18,444 nucleotides of DNA from Fen-1077 sp050014355 (GTDB lineage: Bacteria > Chloroflexota > Dehalococcoidia > Dehalococcoidales > RBG-16-60-22): assembly GCA_050014355.1 (NCBI GenBank), contig JBEKDL010000054.1, positions 1 to 18,444 of the forward strand, read 5' to 3'. The notes under the pieces are model-generated. The model had not been told where the DNA came from. It saw only the letters and a program-made list of their open reading frames with translations, and did not search any database. Made by a program: the position numbers and the translations under genes. Position 1 is the stretch's first letter; each line of letters starts with the position of its first letter. Below are positions 1 through 7,103 of this stretch, piece after piece.

Positions 1-371
1 GCCGCCGCGGCTGCATCATACCGGGTGCCGCGGTAGGTCTTCCTGACCCCCTGGATAAGCTCCCGGGCGTTTATGGTCGAAAGGCGCTCGTCCCGATATT
101 CGATGGGAACCTGGATATAGCGGCCCAGCGCCGTGACGAAGGTATCAGTCTTTTCCGCCTGATTGCCCCGGCTGCCGTCCATATTCAGCGGCAGGCCGGC
201 GATAACTTTAACGACTTCTTTTTCCCGGATGATATCAACGAGCTTTGCAATGGCCGCCGGTTCATCGGCGCGGCTGATAATGGTCAACGGGCTGGCCAGG
301 ATACCGAGGGGGTCGCTTAAAGCCACCCCGATGCGGCTGTCCCCGATATCAAGACCCATGATGCGTGCGAT
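1..371 (-). CDS. ruvX: Putative Holliday junction resolvase RuvX/YqgF (3' end off the left edge)
   Basis: This is an RNase H-fold nuclease of the YqgF/RuvX family, implicated in Holliday-junction resolution and in 16S rRNA maturation. The visible 123 codons start with (I/M)ARIMGLDIGDSRIGVALSD, the family's first strand with its catalytic Asp. DERLST, the second acidic motif, follows near residue 95. YDAAAA, with the third conserved Asp, comes just before the window edge, so only about 10-20 residues are missing. The start is unusual. A strong Shine-Dalgarno, TAAGTAGGTGG, overlaps the alaS stop codon. Eight bases after its AGTAGG core is ATC at 371-369, which gives the family's usual N-terminus. 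The in-frame GTG at 380 lies inside the Shine-Dalgarno, and the in-frame ATG at 359 is 20 nt away and would trim the first strand. The gene is probably cotranscribed with alaS. Family call is confident; the start is uncertain. Confidence 0.88.
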   Translation of the reverse strand, partial: MARIMGLDIGDSRIGVALSDPLGILASPLTIISRADEPAAIAKLVDIIREKEVVKVIAGLPLNMDGSRGNQAEKTDTFVTALGRYIQVPIEYRDERLSTINARELIQGVRKTYRGTRYDAAAA

Positions 372-372
372 G

Positions 373-386
373 CCAACCACCTACTT
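373..386 (-). promoter_or_regulatory. Ribosome binding site that sets the ATC start of ruvX
   Basis: On the minus strand TAAGTAGGTGG overlaps the alaS stop codon and matches TAAGGAGGTGA at 9 of 11 bases. ATC at 371-369 is at the ideal distance. The GTG at 380 lies within the site, and the ATG at 359 is too far. Confidence 0.55.
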
Positions 387-2999
387 AATCAGGCTTTTCA
401 CCAGGCGCAGGGCTTCATCCAGCTTGCTTTTGTCCCGACCGCCTGCTTGGGCGAAGTCCACCCTACCACCACCACGACCATTAGTCACTTTAGATATATC
501 ATTTATTATATCCTTGGCGCTATATCCCTTTTCCTGTAAATCAGATGTAATGGATGCAACAAACACAGCACCATCCTCTTTAAGTGCACCTAGAATTATT
601 ATTCCACTCTTTAGTTTGTCTTTAATAAAATCAGCCATTTCCCGCATAACCTGCATATTTGACGATGACACCCTAGCCGAAAGCACGTTTATACCGTTGA
701 TTACCTCTACTTTGTCCAGCAATGATTTGGCTTCACCTTTAGTGATTTCCCTCTCAAGAGACTTTGCCAGTTTACTCTCCCTATCCATCTTTGATAACAG
801 GTCAGCCAGCTTACTCCCAACTTCTTCCGGTGAAACTTCTAAGGATTGTGCAAGGCTCTCTAGGCTGGAGAGACGCTTGTCAATGAACGCCTCGGCGCCG
901 CGCCCTGTGACAGCCTCGATACGTCGCAGCCCCGCGCCGATGCTGCCCTCGCTAATAATCTGAAAATACCCGATTTCACCGGTCGAGGAAATATGTGTAC
1001 CGCCGCAAAGCTCGGCGCTGACCGCCGGCGCGCCGATGCGCATTACCCGCACGATATCCCCGTACTTTTCATCGAAAAGCGCCGTGGCGCCCGACTCGAC
1101 GGCTTTTTTATAGGCCGTCTCTTCAGCGGCCACTTTCAGGTTCTGCCGTATCCTCTCATTAACAATGCGCTGCACCGACTTTATCTCGCCCGGCGTCATG
1201 GCTGCCAGGTGCGAAAAGTCGAACCTCAAGCGCTCCGGGGATACCAGCGAGCCCCTTTGCTGGATATGCCCGCCGAGCACCTGCCGTAGCGCCGCCTGTA
1301 AAAGGTGTGTTGCGGTGTGATTGCGCGCGATGTCCAGCCGGCGCTCCATGTCCACCATCGCCTGCACTTCTTCACCGCTCGCCAGCGTGCCCGCAGTGAC
1401 CTCGCCCTGGTGGAGGACAACTTCCGGCGTGATGCGTACGGTATCGGTAACCGTAAATTTCCCTTTAGCGCCGTTGATTTCACCCGTATCGCCCACCTGG
1501 CCGCCCATCTCGGCATAGAAGGGGGTAGTATCGAGAATAACACCGGCTTTTTGCCCCACCCCTATTTTCTCCGCCTCCACGCCATCGACCAGCAGTTTGA
1601 CGATTTTTGACTTTTGCTCAAAGCAGGTATAGCCGGTAAATTCTGTGGCTTTAATGTTCAGCTTCGCCAGACCGGCGCCGCTGCCGGCGGCGGTATCGAA
1701 CTTGTGCGATGCCCGCGCCCGCTCGCGTTGCTTTTCCATTTCTTTATCGAAGGCAGCCATATCCACCGTGAAACCCGATTTTTTTACGATTTCCTTCGTC
1801 AGCTCGATGGGGAAGCCGTAGGTATCGTAAAGCTTGAAGGCGTCGATACCAGAGATTTGCCCGGCCTTTTTCCCCGCTTTTTTCGACAATATTTCGTCGA
1901 TAATGGCCAACCCGGTGTTCAGCGTTTCCTCGAACCTGCTCTCTTCCATCTCAATCACCTTGACGATAAAGTCCTGCCGCTGTTTCAGTTCAGGATAGAC
2001 ATGGCCCATTTTCTTTATCGCGGTTTTAGCTATTTCCGCGAGGAACGGTTTGTCCAGTCCCAGCCTCCGCCCGAAAAGCGCCCCCCGCCTCAAGAGCCGC
2101 CGCAACACGTAGCCTCTCCCTTCGTTATCCGGCAAAACGCCGTCGGCGATAAGGAACGCCAGGGCGCGGCCGTGCTCGGCTACCACCCGCATAGCGTTAT
2201 CATCGTTTTTATCAAAGCCGTATTTCTTGCCTGTCAGCGCCGCTACTCTATCCAGCAGGGTCGCGAAGACATCGGTTTCATAAACCGAATCCTCACCTGC
2301 TATGACCATGACGATTCTCTCTAAGCCCATACCGGTATCGATATTCGGCTTCGGCAGCGGTGCGCGGTGGCCCTTTTCATCCTGGTCATACTGGGTAAAG
2401 ACGAGGTTCCATATCTCTTTAAAGCGCCCGCACTCGCAGTTAGGCTGGCAGTCGGCCCTACCGCAGCCATTCTCTAACCCGAAGTCATAGTGGATTTCGC
2501 TGCAGGGGCCGCAGGGACCGGAATTCCCGGCCGGGCCCCAGAAGTTGTCGTTTTCCCCGCATCTGACGATTTTTTCGGCCGGGACGCCTACTTCACGCCA
2601 GTATTTAAAGGCTTCTTCATCGTCCAGATATATCGTTATCCATAGCTTTTCGGGGGAAATTTCCATACGCTCGGTAAAGAACTCCCACGCCCAGGCAATC
2701 GCTTCTTTTTTGAAGTAATCGCCGACGCTGAAGTTACCCAGCATCTCAAAGAAAGTCAGATGGCGGTCATCACCCACCGACTCTATATCCGTCGTGCGGA
2801 AGCATTTCTGGCAGGAGGCCAGGCGGCGGCTGGGCGGCTCCGCCTCGCCGAGGAAATAGGGCTTTATCTGCACCATGCCTGCGGTGGTGAGGAGCAGGGT
2901 GGGGTCGTCTTTAGGGATAAGCGAAGAGCCGGGGATGACTTTATGCCCTTTCTCCTCGAAAAACTTCAGGAAGGCTGTACGTATTTCGTCGCTATTCAC
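381..2999 (-). CDS. alaS: Alanyl-tRNA synthetase
   Basis: Charges tRNA-Ala with alanine in the cytoplasm and edits mischarged Ser and Gly. At 872 residues it has the full family length. The class II catalytic core occupies about 1-250, with TTAGMVQIKPYF at 38-49, GNFSVGDYF at 88-96 and NIDTGMGLER at 219-228. The tRNA-recognition region follows. The editing domain has its zinc-binding pair HTATH at 561-565 and CGGTH at 665-669. A coiled linker leads to the C-Ala domain, ending in GRGGGRVDFAQAGG at 841-854. The start is GTG, with GGAG seven bases upstream. A promoter lies at 3038-3067, and ruvX follows with no gap. Residues about 717-840 are encoded by DNA of much lower G+C than the rest of the gene, although the reading frame and protein look intact. 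Confidence 0.98.
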   Translation of the reverse strand: MNSDEIRTAFLKFFEEKGHKVIPGSSLIPKDDPTLLLTTAGMVQIKPYFLGEAEPPSRRLASCQKCFRTTDIESVGDDRHLTFFEMLGNFSVGDYFKKEAIAWAWEFFTERMEISPEKLWITIYLDDEEAFKYWREVGVPAEKIVRCGENDNFWGPAGNSGPCGPCSEIHYDFGLENGCGRADCQPNCECGRFKEIWNLVFTQYDQDEKGHRAPLPKPNIDTGMGLERIVMVIAGEDSVYETDVFATLLDRVAALTGKKYGFDKNDDNAMRVVAEHGRALAFLIADGVLPDNEGRGYVLRRLLRRGALFGRRLGLDKPFLAEIAKTAIKKMGHVYPELKQRQDFIVKVIEMEESRFEETLNTGLAIIDEILSKKAGKKAGQISGIDAFKLYDTYGFPIELTKEIVKKSGFTVDMAAFDKEMEKQRERARASHKFDTAAGSGAGLAKLNIKATEFTGYTCFEQKSKIVKLLVDGVEAEKIGVGQKAGVILDTTPFYAEMGGQVGDTGEINGAKGKFTVTDTVRITPEVVLHQGEVTAGTLASGEEVQAMVDMERRLDIARNHTATHLLQAALRQVLGGHIQQRGSLVSPERLRFDFSHLAAMTPGEIKSVQRIVNERIRQNLKVAAEETAYKKAVESGATALFDEKYGDIVRVMRIGAPAVSAELCGGTHISSTGEIGYFQIISEGSIGAGLRRIEAVTGRGAEAFIDKRLSSLESLAQSLEVSPEEVGSKLADLLSKMDRESKLAKSLEREITKGEAKSLLDKVEVINGINVLSARVSSSNMQVMREMADFIKDKLKSGIIILGALKEDGAVFVASITSDLQEKGYSAKDIINDISKVTNGRGGGRVDFAQAGGRDKSKLDEALRLVKSLIK

Positions 3000-3037
3000 A
3001 AAATTACTCCAACAAAGAAGGTGGATTATTACCTATG

Positions 3038-3067
3038 ATTTTAAGTTTACAGGGAGGTTGATGTCAA
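3038..3067 (-). promoter_or_regulatory. Sigma-70 type promoter of alaS-ruvX
   Basis: Read on the minus strand, a perfect -35 TTGACA (3062-3067) is followed after 18 bases by -10 TAAAAT (3038-3043, five of six consensus bases). Transcription would start near 3031, leaving a leader of about 32 nt before the GTG of alaS. It lies between the degenerate palindromic repeat and alaS. Predicted from sequence only. Confidence 0.7.
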
Positions 3068-3098
3068 TGAGGAGCAATAATACCCAATTTAATTATGC

Positions 3099-3181
3099 GT
3101 CGTTGCGAGCGTAGCGAAGCAATCCGTCTTTAACGATGGGACAATATCACGGGTTGCTCCGGGCTTTGCCCTCATAATGAC
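3099..3181. repeat. Degenerate copy of the dispersed palindromic repeat (GTCATTGCGAG family)
   Basis: The left arm GTCGTTGCGAG (3099-3109) and right arm CTCATAATGAC (3171-3181) are inverted repeats matching at 8 of 11 positions. Inside them a second pair, AGCAATCC and GGGTTGCT, is also nearly complementary, so the element can fold into a long imperfect hairpin. It shares its outer arms, the GCGTAGCGA core and the inner GCAATC motif with the better-preserved copy at 17038-17140. It begins about 10 nt after the galU stop, so it may shape the 3' end of that operon transcript. There is no clear U-tract, so it is not called an intrinsic terminator. It occupies most of the galU-alaS spacer. Confidence 0.7.
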
Positions 3182-3191
3182 AGTTCTTTAA

Positions 3192-4052
3192 TTACAGCAG
3201 TCCCTTCAGGTATTTTTTCAGCTCCGGGCCGAAATCGTCGCGCTTTAAAGCGAGTTCTATGTTCGCCTTGAGCCAGCCCAGCGGGGTGCCGGTGTCATAA
3301 CGTACGCCCTCAAGCTCACAGGCGTAGAGCTTCTGCTGCTTGAGCAACAGCTGGAGAGCGTCGGTCAGCTGGACCTCATTTCCTCTATCGGGAGGGGTTT
3401 TTTCCAGCACATCGAAAATCCGCGATGGCAGTATGTACCTGCCCACGATGCCCAGTCGTGAGGGCGCCCGGGACGGTTCCGGCTTTTCGACCAGGCCGAC
3501 AATTTCATACAGACGCGCGGAAACAGGGCGGGGCTCGATAATACCATACTTGCAGGTGTCTTCTCTATCGACCTCTTCCACGGCAATCACGCCCGCGCGA
3601 TATTCTTGATAAATCTCCATCATGCGCTTGAGAGGCGCCGCTTCGCCCAGGATTATATCGTCGGGAAGAATCACGGCAAAAGGCTCATCGCCGACGATAT
3701 TTCTCGCCGTATAAATGGCATTCCCCAGCCCGAGCTGGTCTTTCTGGCGGACATAGCAGATATTCACCATGCCGGAAATTTCTTTCATCTGTTTCAGCAA
3801 GGCAGTTTCTCCCTTGCGCTCGAGGAAATATTCCAGCTCGAAGGCGCTATCGAAATAGTCCTCGATAGCGCGCTTGCCCATCGCCGTCACCATGATAACC
3901 TGCTCGATGCCGGCCTGAATCGCCTCCTCCACCGCGTACTGAATCAGCGGCCGGTCTACCAGCGGCAGCATTTCTTTAGGCTGCGAGCGCGTTACGGGCA
4001 GAAACCGCGTGCCCCAGCCCGCCGCGGTAATCACCGCTTTACGTATTTTCAC
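3192..4052 (-). CDS. galU: UTP-glucose-1-phosphate uridylyltransferase
   Basis: Makes UDP-glucose from UTP and glucose-1-phosphate for surface polysaccharide and glycolipid synthesis. The 286-residue protein matches the usual GalU length. It has the nucleotidyltransferase signature AAGWGTRFLP near residues 10-19 and PKEMLPLVDRPLIQYAVEEA just after. QLGLGNAIYTAR, the metal-binding ILPDD, KYGIIEPR, LVEKPEP, GNEVQLTDAL and YDTGTPLGWLKA near the C-terminus follow in the family's order. The glycine-rich loop has Trp where most GalU proteins have Leu. I chose the GTG at 4052 because GGGGAGG lies just upstream and the protein then begins MKIRKAVITAAG, as expected. An in-frame start at 4229 would add 59 unrelated residues. 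The gene overlaps the 3' end of the sugar kinase by 14 bp, suggesting translational coupling. Confidence 0.95.
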   Translation of the reverse strand: MKIRKAVITAAGWGTRFLPVTRSQPKEMLPLVDRPLIQYAVEEAIQAGIEQVIMVTAMGKRAIEDYFDSAFELEYFLERKGETALLKQMKEISGMVNICYVRQKDQLGLGNAIYTARNIVGDEPFAVILPDDIILGEAAPLKRMMEIYQEYRAGVIAVEEVDREDTCKYGIIEPRPVSARLYEIVGLVEKPEPSRAPSRLGIVGRYILPSRIFDVLEKTPPDRGNEVQLTDALQLLLKQQKLYACELEGVRYDTGTPLGWLKANIELALKRDDFGPELKKYLKGLL

Positions 4053-5043
4053 GGCGCCCTCCCCGAATTTTTTCCCGGGCAAAAACCGCCGCGCCATAGA
4101 CCCCAGCCTCATTGCCAAGTTGCGCAGTAACAATACGGACAGCGTGCGACGATATGGAGAAGGCACGTTCCGCGACCATGCATTTACCCGGCCCGGTAAG
4201 CAGGTCTCCCAGCCCGGCCATCCCTCCACCCAGGATAACCATCTCCGGATTGAAGATATTGACGATATTTACCAGGCCGACGCCCAGATAGTATGCCGCC
4301 CGCGCGATAACTTCCTTAGCCAGGGAATCGCCGCTGCGGGCGGCCGCGCCGACCATTTCGGCCGTAATATTTTCTATCTTGCCCCCTGCCATTCCCTCAA
4401 GCGCTGATTTCCCGCCCTGATTAATGCGTTTTATCGCTTCCCGGGCAATAGCCGTGCCGGAAGCGAGCATTTCCAGGCATCCCCGGTTGCCGCAGCCGCA
4501 TTCCGGCCCGCTGTCTTCGACAGTCATGTGGCCGAGTTCTCCGGCGGCGCCCACCGCGCCGAGGTAAAGACTGCCATCGGCGATGATGCCCCCGCCGATG
4601 CCGGTGCCCAGCGTAAGCAGAACAAGGTCTTTGACACCCTTTCCCGCACCAAAGCGGTGTTCACCTAAAGCGGCAGCGCTGGCATCGTTGACCAGATATA
4701 TTTTAACGCCGAACCTTTCCCGTAAAATATCCGCCAGCGGAATGTCTTTCCACCCGGGCATGTTAGGCGAAGGTGTGACCACCACCCCCTGCCCGGTGTC
4801 GATACCCCCGGCGCAGGCGATTCCGATTCCACCCAGCCCGGAGGGCTTGATATTGTTTTGTCTACACAGGCCGTCGATAGCTGAAACCAGGCGCTCGATG
4901 ATTGGACTAACGCCTTCCTCCACCAGCGTGGGCCGGGTATCTTTTGCCAGCATTTTACCGCCGGCAGAAAAAAGCGCGGCTAAAATCTTTGTCCCGCCGA
5001 TATCTGCGGCAATGACCGGGGCGCTATCTGACTTTTTCTGCAT
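4039..5043 (-). CDS. ROK-family sugar kinase, probable glucokinase
   Basis: Phosphorylates a hexose, most likely glucose, using ATP. The 334-residue protein shows the actin-like ATPase fold of ROK proteins. DIGGTK, the phosphate loop, is at 14-19, and VNDASAAALGE is at 118-128 with the likely catalytic base Asp120. TLGTGIGGG is at 144-152. ELGH at 169-172 and the cysteine cluster at 182-189 (C182, C184, C189) form the ROK zinc site with His172. ILGGGMAGLGD near 270 is a C-terminal nucleotide-binding segment. There is no N-terminal DNA-binding helix-turn-helix, so this is a kinase rather than a NagC/XylR-type repressor. It starts 9 nt after the hydrolase stop and overlaps galU, supporting a route to glucose-6-phosphate and UDP-glucose. 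The Shine-Dalgarno is weak. Sugar specificity is inferred. Confidence 0.93.
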   Translation of the reverse strand: MQKKSDSAPVIAADIGGTKILAALFSAGGKMLAKDTRPTLVEEGVSPIIERLVSAIDGLCRQNNIKPSGLGGIGIACAGGIDTGQGVVVTPSPNMPGWKDIPLADILRERFGVKIYLVNDASAAALGEHRFGAGKGVKDLVLLTLGTGIGGGIIADGSLYLGAVGAAGELGHMTVEDSGPECGCGNRGCLEMLASGTAIAREAIKRINQGGKSALEGMAGGKIENITAEMVGAAARSGDSLAKEVIARAAYYLGVGLVNIVNIFNPEMVILGGGMAGLGDLLTGPGKCMVAERAFSISSHAVRIVTAQLGNEAGVYGAAVFAREKIRGGRRENT

Positions 5044-5052
5044 GCTATTAAT

Positions 5053-5889
5053 TTATCTTGCCAGAAACTCCAGTACGAGTTTATTGAACTCATCGGGGTG
5101 CTCCAGCTGCGGCATATGGCCACAGCGGTCGAAAAGCTGGAGCTTAGCGCCGGGGATGGTTTTTACCGCTATTTGCGCATGGGCCACCGGTATGATGCGG
5201 TCTTGCTGCCCCCAGACAACCAGAGTCGGTACGGCCAGCTTTGCCGCGCTTTCAAGCAGGGGGCGGGTCAAACTGGCGCGCTGCCCCCGGAAGCCGATTC
5301 CGGCGCGCAGGGTGGCCAGAAGGGCCTTGTTGGCACCGGGCAGAATCGCCAGCTGGTAAGTCTGCTCCACCAGCTCATCCGTGACCAGCGAAGGGTCGAA
5401 AACGATTTTCCGCCAGAGGCCGGCGGTGCTTTTCTTGCTGGTCTTCGATAGTAGTTCGCCGATGATGGGAATCGATACCACTTTAAAGTCGACGATTACC
5501 GCGCTGCCCATGCCGGCGTTGTCTACAAGTACGAGCTTATTCACTTTTTGGGGGAAATTTACGGCGAACTGTAAGACAAGTCCGCCTCCCAGCGAATTCC
5601 CCACGAGACTCGCCTTTTCGATATGCATGATTTCCATGAAATCACCGATAAACCGCACCAGTTCGTTCAGGTCACTTAAAAGGGGGTTTTTATCCGAACG
5701 CCCGAACCCCTTCAAATCGGGGACGAAAACTCGGCAACGCTCTGCCAGGGGTCCGATGTTTTTTACCCAGTTCTCTATCGAGCCCCCCAGGCCATGGACG
5801 AGAACTACGGCCGTTCCCTTATCTCCAGCCATCCAGTAGCGGGTGTTGATGTTACCGACTTTAATATAGCGCTCCTCCGGCGTTTGCAT
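5053..5889 (-). CDS. Alpha/beta hydrolase
   Basis: A 278-residue soluble alpha/beta-fold hydrolase of unknown substrate. The oxyanion-hole loop VHGLGGS is at 31-37. The nucleophile elbow GNSLGG places the catalytic Ser at 99. The acid Asp230 is in WGQQDRIIP and the base His258 in CGHMPQLEHP, so the triad is complete. DLKGFGRSDK at 58-67 is the usual pre-nucleophile motif. I chose the ATG at 5889 because GGAGGTGAT precedes it at good distance. The nearby ATG at 5898 overlaps that ribosome site, and a longer ORF to 5988 would run into the holA coding region. No signal peptide is seen. It lies between holA and the sugar kinase, and the context does not reveal its substrate. Confidence 0.93.
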   Translation of the reverse strand: MQTPEERYIKVGNINTRYWMAGDKGTAVVLVHGLGGSIENWVKNIGPLAERCRVFVPDLKGFGRSDKNPLLSDLNELVRFIGDFMEIMHIEKASLVGNSLGGGLVLQFAVNFPQKVNKLVLVDNAGMGSAVIVDFKVVSIPIIGELLSKTSKKSTAGLWRKIVFDPSLVTDELVEQTYQLAILPGANKALLATLRAGIGFRGQRASLTRPLLESAAKLAVPTLVVWGQQDRIIPVAHAQIAVKTIPGAKLQLFDRCGHMPQLEHPDEFNKLVLEFLAR

Positions 5890-5926
5890 TGATATCATCA
5901 CCTCCGAAGTATTTACCTCTGATTCC

Positions 5927-6190
5927 TTAAGTTGGAACTGCGCCCTTTTGCCCCAGCTCCGCCACCAGGATATCCAGGGCGATTTCACCCTCCATTTTTC
6001 CCGTTTTTATCGCCATATCGGCTTCTAAAAGTTTGTGAAAGACTTCCTTCAATCTGTCGAGGGAATATTTATCAGCCTGCTCCCAGGCTTTACGCAAAAG
6101 AAAGTCGGAATTCAGGCCAAGCTTGCTCTGGATTTCGCCCCGGGTCTTTCCCCTGCCTCTCATTTCCTTAACCTGGAAGATGATTCTCAC
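5927..6190 (-). CDS. holA: DNA polymerase III delta subunit, C-terminal fragment (split holA)
   Basis: Encodes 87 residues beginning VRIIFQVKEMRGRGK and containing SDFLLRKAWEQADKYSLDRL. This is the helical C-terminal (collar) domain expected at the end of a delta clamp-loader subunit. Its frame is shifted from the upstream holA fragment by a 17-bp tandem duplication at 6174-6207. The GTG at 6190-6188, inside the second copy as read on the minus strand, overlaps the TGA of the upstream ORF as GTGA, so termination-reinitiation is possible. AGGTGA in the first copy lies 13 nt upstream as a possible, rather distant, ribosome site. Removing one repeat copy restores a single 336-residue protein of normal length. 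It may be a real split gene, a recent disabling mutation or an assembly error. Confidence 0.8.
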   Translation of the reverse strand: MRIIFQVKEMRGRGKTRGEIQSKLGLNSDFLLRKAWEQADKYSLDRLKEVFHKLLEADMAIKTGKMEGEIALDILVAELGQKGAVPT

Positions 6191-6207
6191 TGGAAGATGA
6201 TTCTCAC
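6174..6207. repeat. Exact 17-bp tandem duplication inside holA
   Basis: TGGAAGATGATTCTCAC occurs twice with no gap, at 6174-6190 and 6191-6207. Because 17 is not a multiple of three, the extra copy shifts the holA reading frame. The VRIIFQ encoded by one copy is encoded again, in a different frame, by the other. Confidence 0.97.
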
Positions 6208-6954
6208 CTGCCTGTCCAGCATGGTGAGCAGCTGGGCCGGCGCGTTCCCCTGCTTGAAAAGCTGCTGTAAAAGGCCCTGCGCTGCTCCCACCCTGAACTC
6301 CAGGATAGCATCCACCATGGCAAAGACGTTAGCCTCCTGCGCGTAGCTGACCACCGCTTTCACGTCTGCTTCCTCGATGCGCCGCCCGCCAGCGTACTGG
6401 GCCAGTTTATCGACTTCTCCGGCCATCGTCCACAGGTCGTTGCCTACGAATCTCACCAGCAAAGCTATAGCCTGCGGCGTGATGCCGCCGCCCGCTCCAG
6501 CCACCCGCCGTTGCACCCACTGGCTCAATTGAGTCCCTTTCAGTAGCGGGAAGTTCATTACTTTGGTCGACGAAGAAAGCTCCAGCAGCAGCGGATTACG
6601 CTGATTTACATCGCCGCCTGTTATCACGAGCTCCGTAAAGGGAGGCAGCCTTTTTATGGCATCGGCGAATAATTTGTGTTCTTCCGTTTGGTCGGCCTGG
6701 CGCGGCGCTTTCTTTTTCGCCGCCCGGCCGGCAGGCTCGAAGCGCCCCAGCAGTCCTTCGACAATCACGAGGCGCTTTTCAGCCAGGAAAGGCACCGTCT
6801 CGCAGGCATTTGATAACTGGTCCCTGGTTGCCTGCCGACCATCGAGGATGGTGGTGTTGGTCATCAGCGCGGTAGCATCGCCGATGCTCTTCTTTATTTC
6901 CCCGAGCGCCTGGCGGATGGAAAAATCATCTTCGCCCACGAGTACGTGCAGCAA
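6187..6954 (-). CDS. holA: DNA polymerase III delta subunit, N-terminal part (split holA)
   Basis: Delta opens the beta sliding clamp as part of the replication clamp loader. This 255-residue ORF begins MLHVLVGEDDFSIRQAL, the usual delta N-terminus, where it contacts the clamp. It continues through VPFLAEKRLVIVEG and a Lys-rich stretch (AAKKKAPRQ). The middle domain has LVRFVGNDLWTMAGEVDKL, the typical G-x-D-L-x-x-x-x-x-E-x-x-K-L pattern. It stops early, after RQVRIIFQ, because of a 17-bp tandem duplication; the missing collar domain is in the next frame. The start is TTG, with GGGGAG upstream. An extended -10 promoter lies 43-51 nt ahead, so this is the first gene of the holA-hydrolase-kinase-galU operon. 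Confidence 0.87.
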   Translation of the reverse strand: MLHVLVGEDDFSIRQALGEIKKSIGDATALMTNTTILDGRQATRDQLSNACETVPFLAEKRLVIVEGLLGRFEPAGRAAKKKAPRQADQTEEHKLFADAIKRLPPFTELVITGGDVNQRNPLLLELSSSTKVMNFPLLKGTQLSQWVQRRVAGAGGGITPQAIALLVRFVGNDLWTMAGEVDKLAQYAGGRRIEEADVKAVVSYAQEANVFAMVDAILEFRVGAAQGLLQQLFKQGNAPAQLLTMLDRQVRIIFQ

Positions 6955-6996
6955 TCAGTGTCTCCCCGGTTTACCAGCGGTAATTTTAGCGATGTC

Positions 6997-7005
6997 ATTA
7001 TATCA
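6997..7005 (-). promoter_or_regulatory. Extended -10 promoter of the holA operon
   Basis: On the minus strand the sequence TGATATAAT is a perfect extended -10 (TG-N-TATAAT). The region about 17 bases upstream lacks a good -35, which extended -10 promoters can tolerate. Transcription would start near 6990, about 36 nt before the TTG start of holA. It is arranged back to back with the plus-strand promoter at 7023-7051, and the two -35 regions fall on nearly the same bases. Confidence 0.65.
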
Positions 7006-7022
7006 TATTTACCATGACAAGG

Positions 7023-7051
7023 TTGACAAAACCCTCGCTTTAAGGAATAAT
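7023..7051 (+). promoter_or_regulatory. Sigma-70 type promoter of the HEAT-like gene and YchF-type gene
   Basis: A perfect -35 TTGACA (7023-7028) is followed after 17 bases by AATAAT (7046-7051, five of six -10 consensus bases). Transcription would begin near 7058, about 46 nt before the ATG at 7104. Predicted from sequence only. Confidence 0.75.
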
Positions 7052-7103
7052 CGCAAAGGAAACTTATAACAAACCTACTGTCGAAATCGAGAGGTGAACT
7101 GCC

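Noticed and set aside
378..380. GTG at 380 as the start of ruvX
   Set aside because: It lies within the Shine-Dalgarno itself, with no other ribosome site upstream. It remains a formal alternative.
163..963. Long plus-strand ORF of 266 codons opposite alaS and ruvX
   Set aside because: Ser/Arg-rich translation with no domain. It is antisense to well-supported AlaS and RuvX coding sequence, as are the other plus-strand ORFs over 993-2490.
3099..3181. Intrinsic terminator or CRISPR-like repeat between galU and alaS
   Set aside because: There is no U-tract and no spaced direct repeats. The segment is a single inverted-repeat element related to 17038-17140.
4053..4229. N-terminal extension of galU to 4229
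   Set aside because: The extra 59 residues are not GalU-like, overlap the sugar kinase gene, and are replaced by a well-placed GTG with GGGGAGG.
4039..5043. ROK-family transcriptional repressor
   Set aside because: There is no N-terminal helix-turn-helix; DIGGTK begins at residue 14, as in ROK kinases.
5890..5988. N-terminal extension of the alpha/beta hydrolase to 5988
   Set aside because: It overlaps the holA C-terminal fragment in another frame, and a strong ribosome site sits at 5898-5906 before the ATG at 5889.
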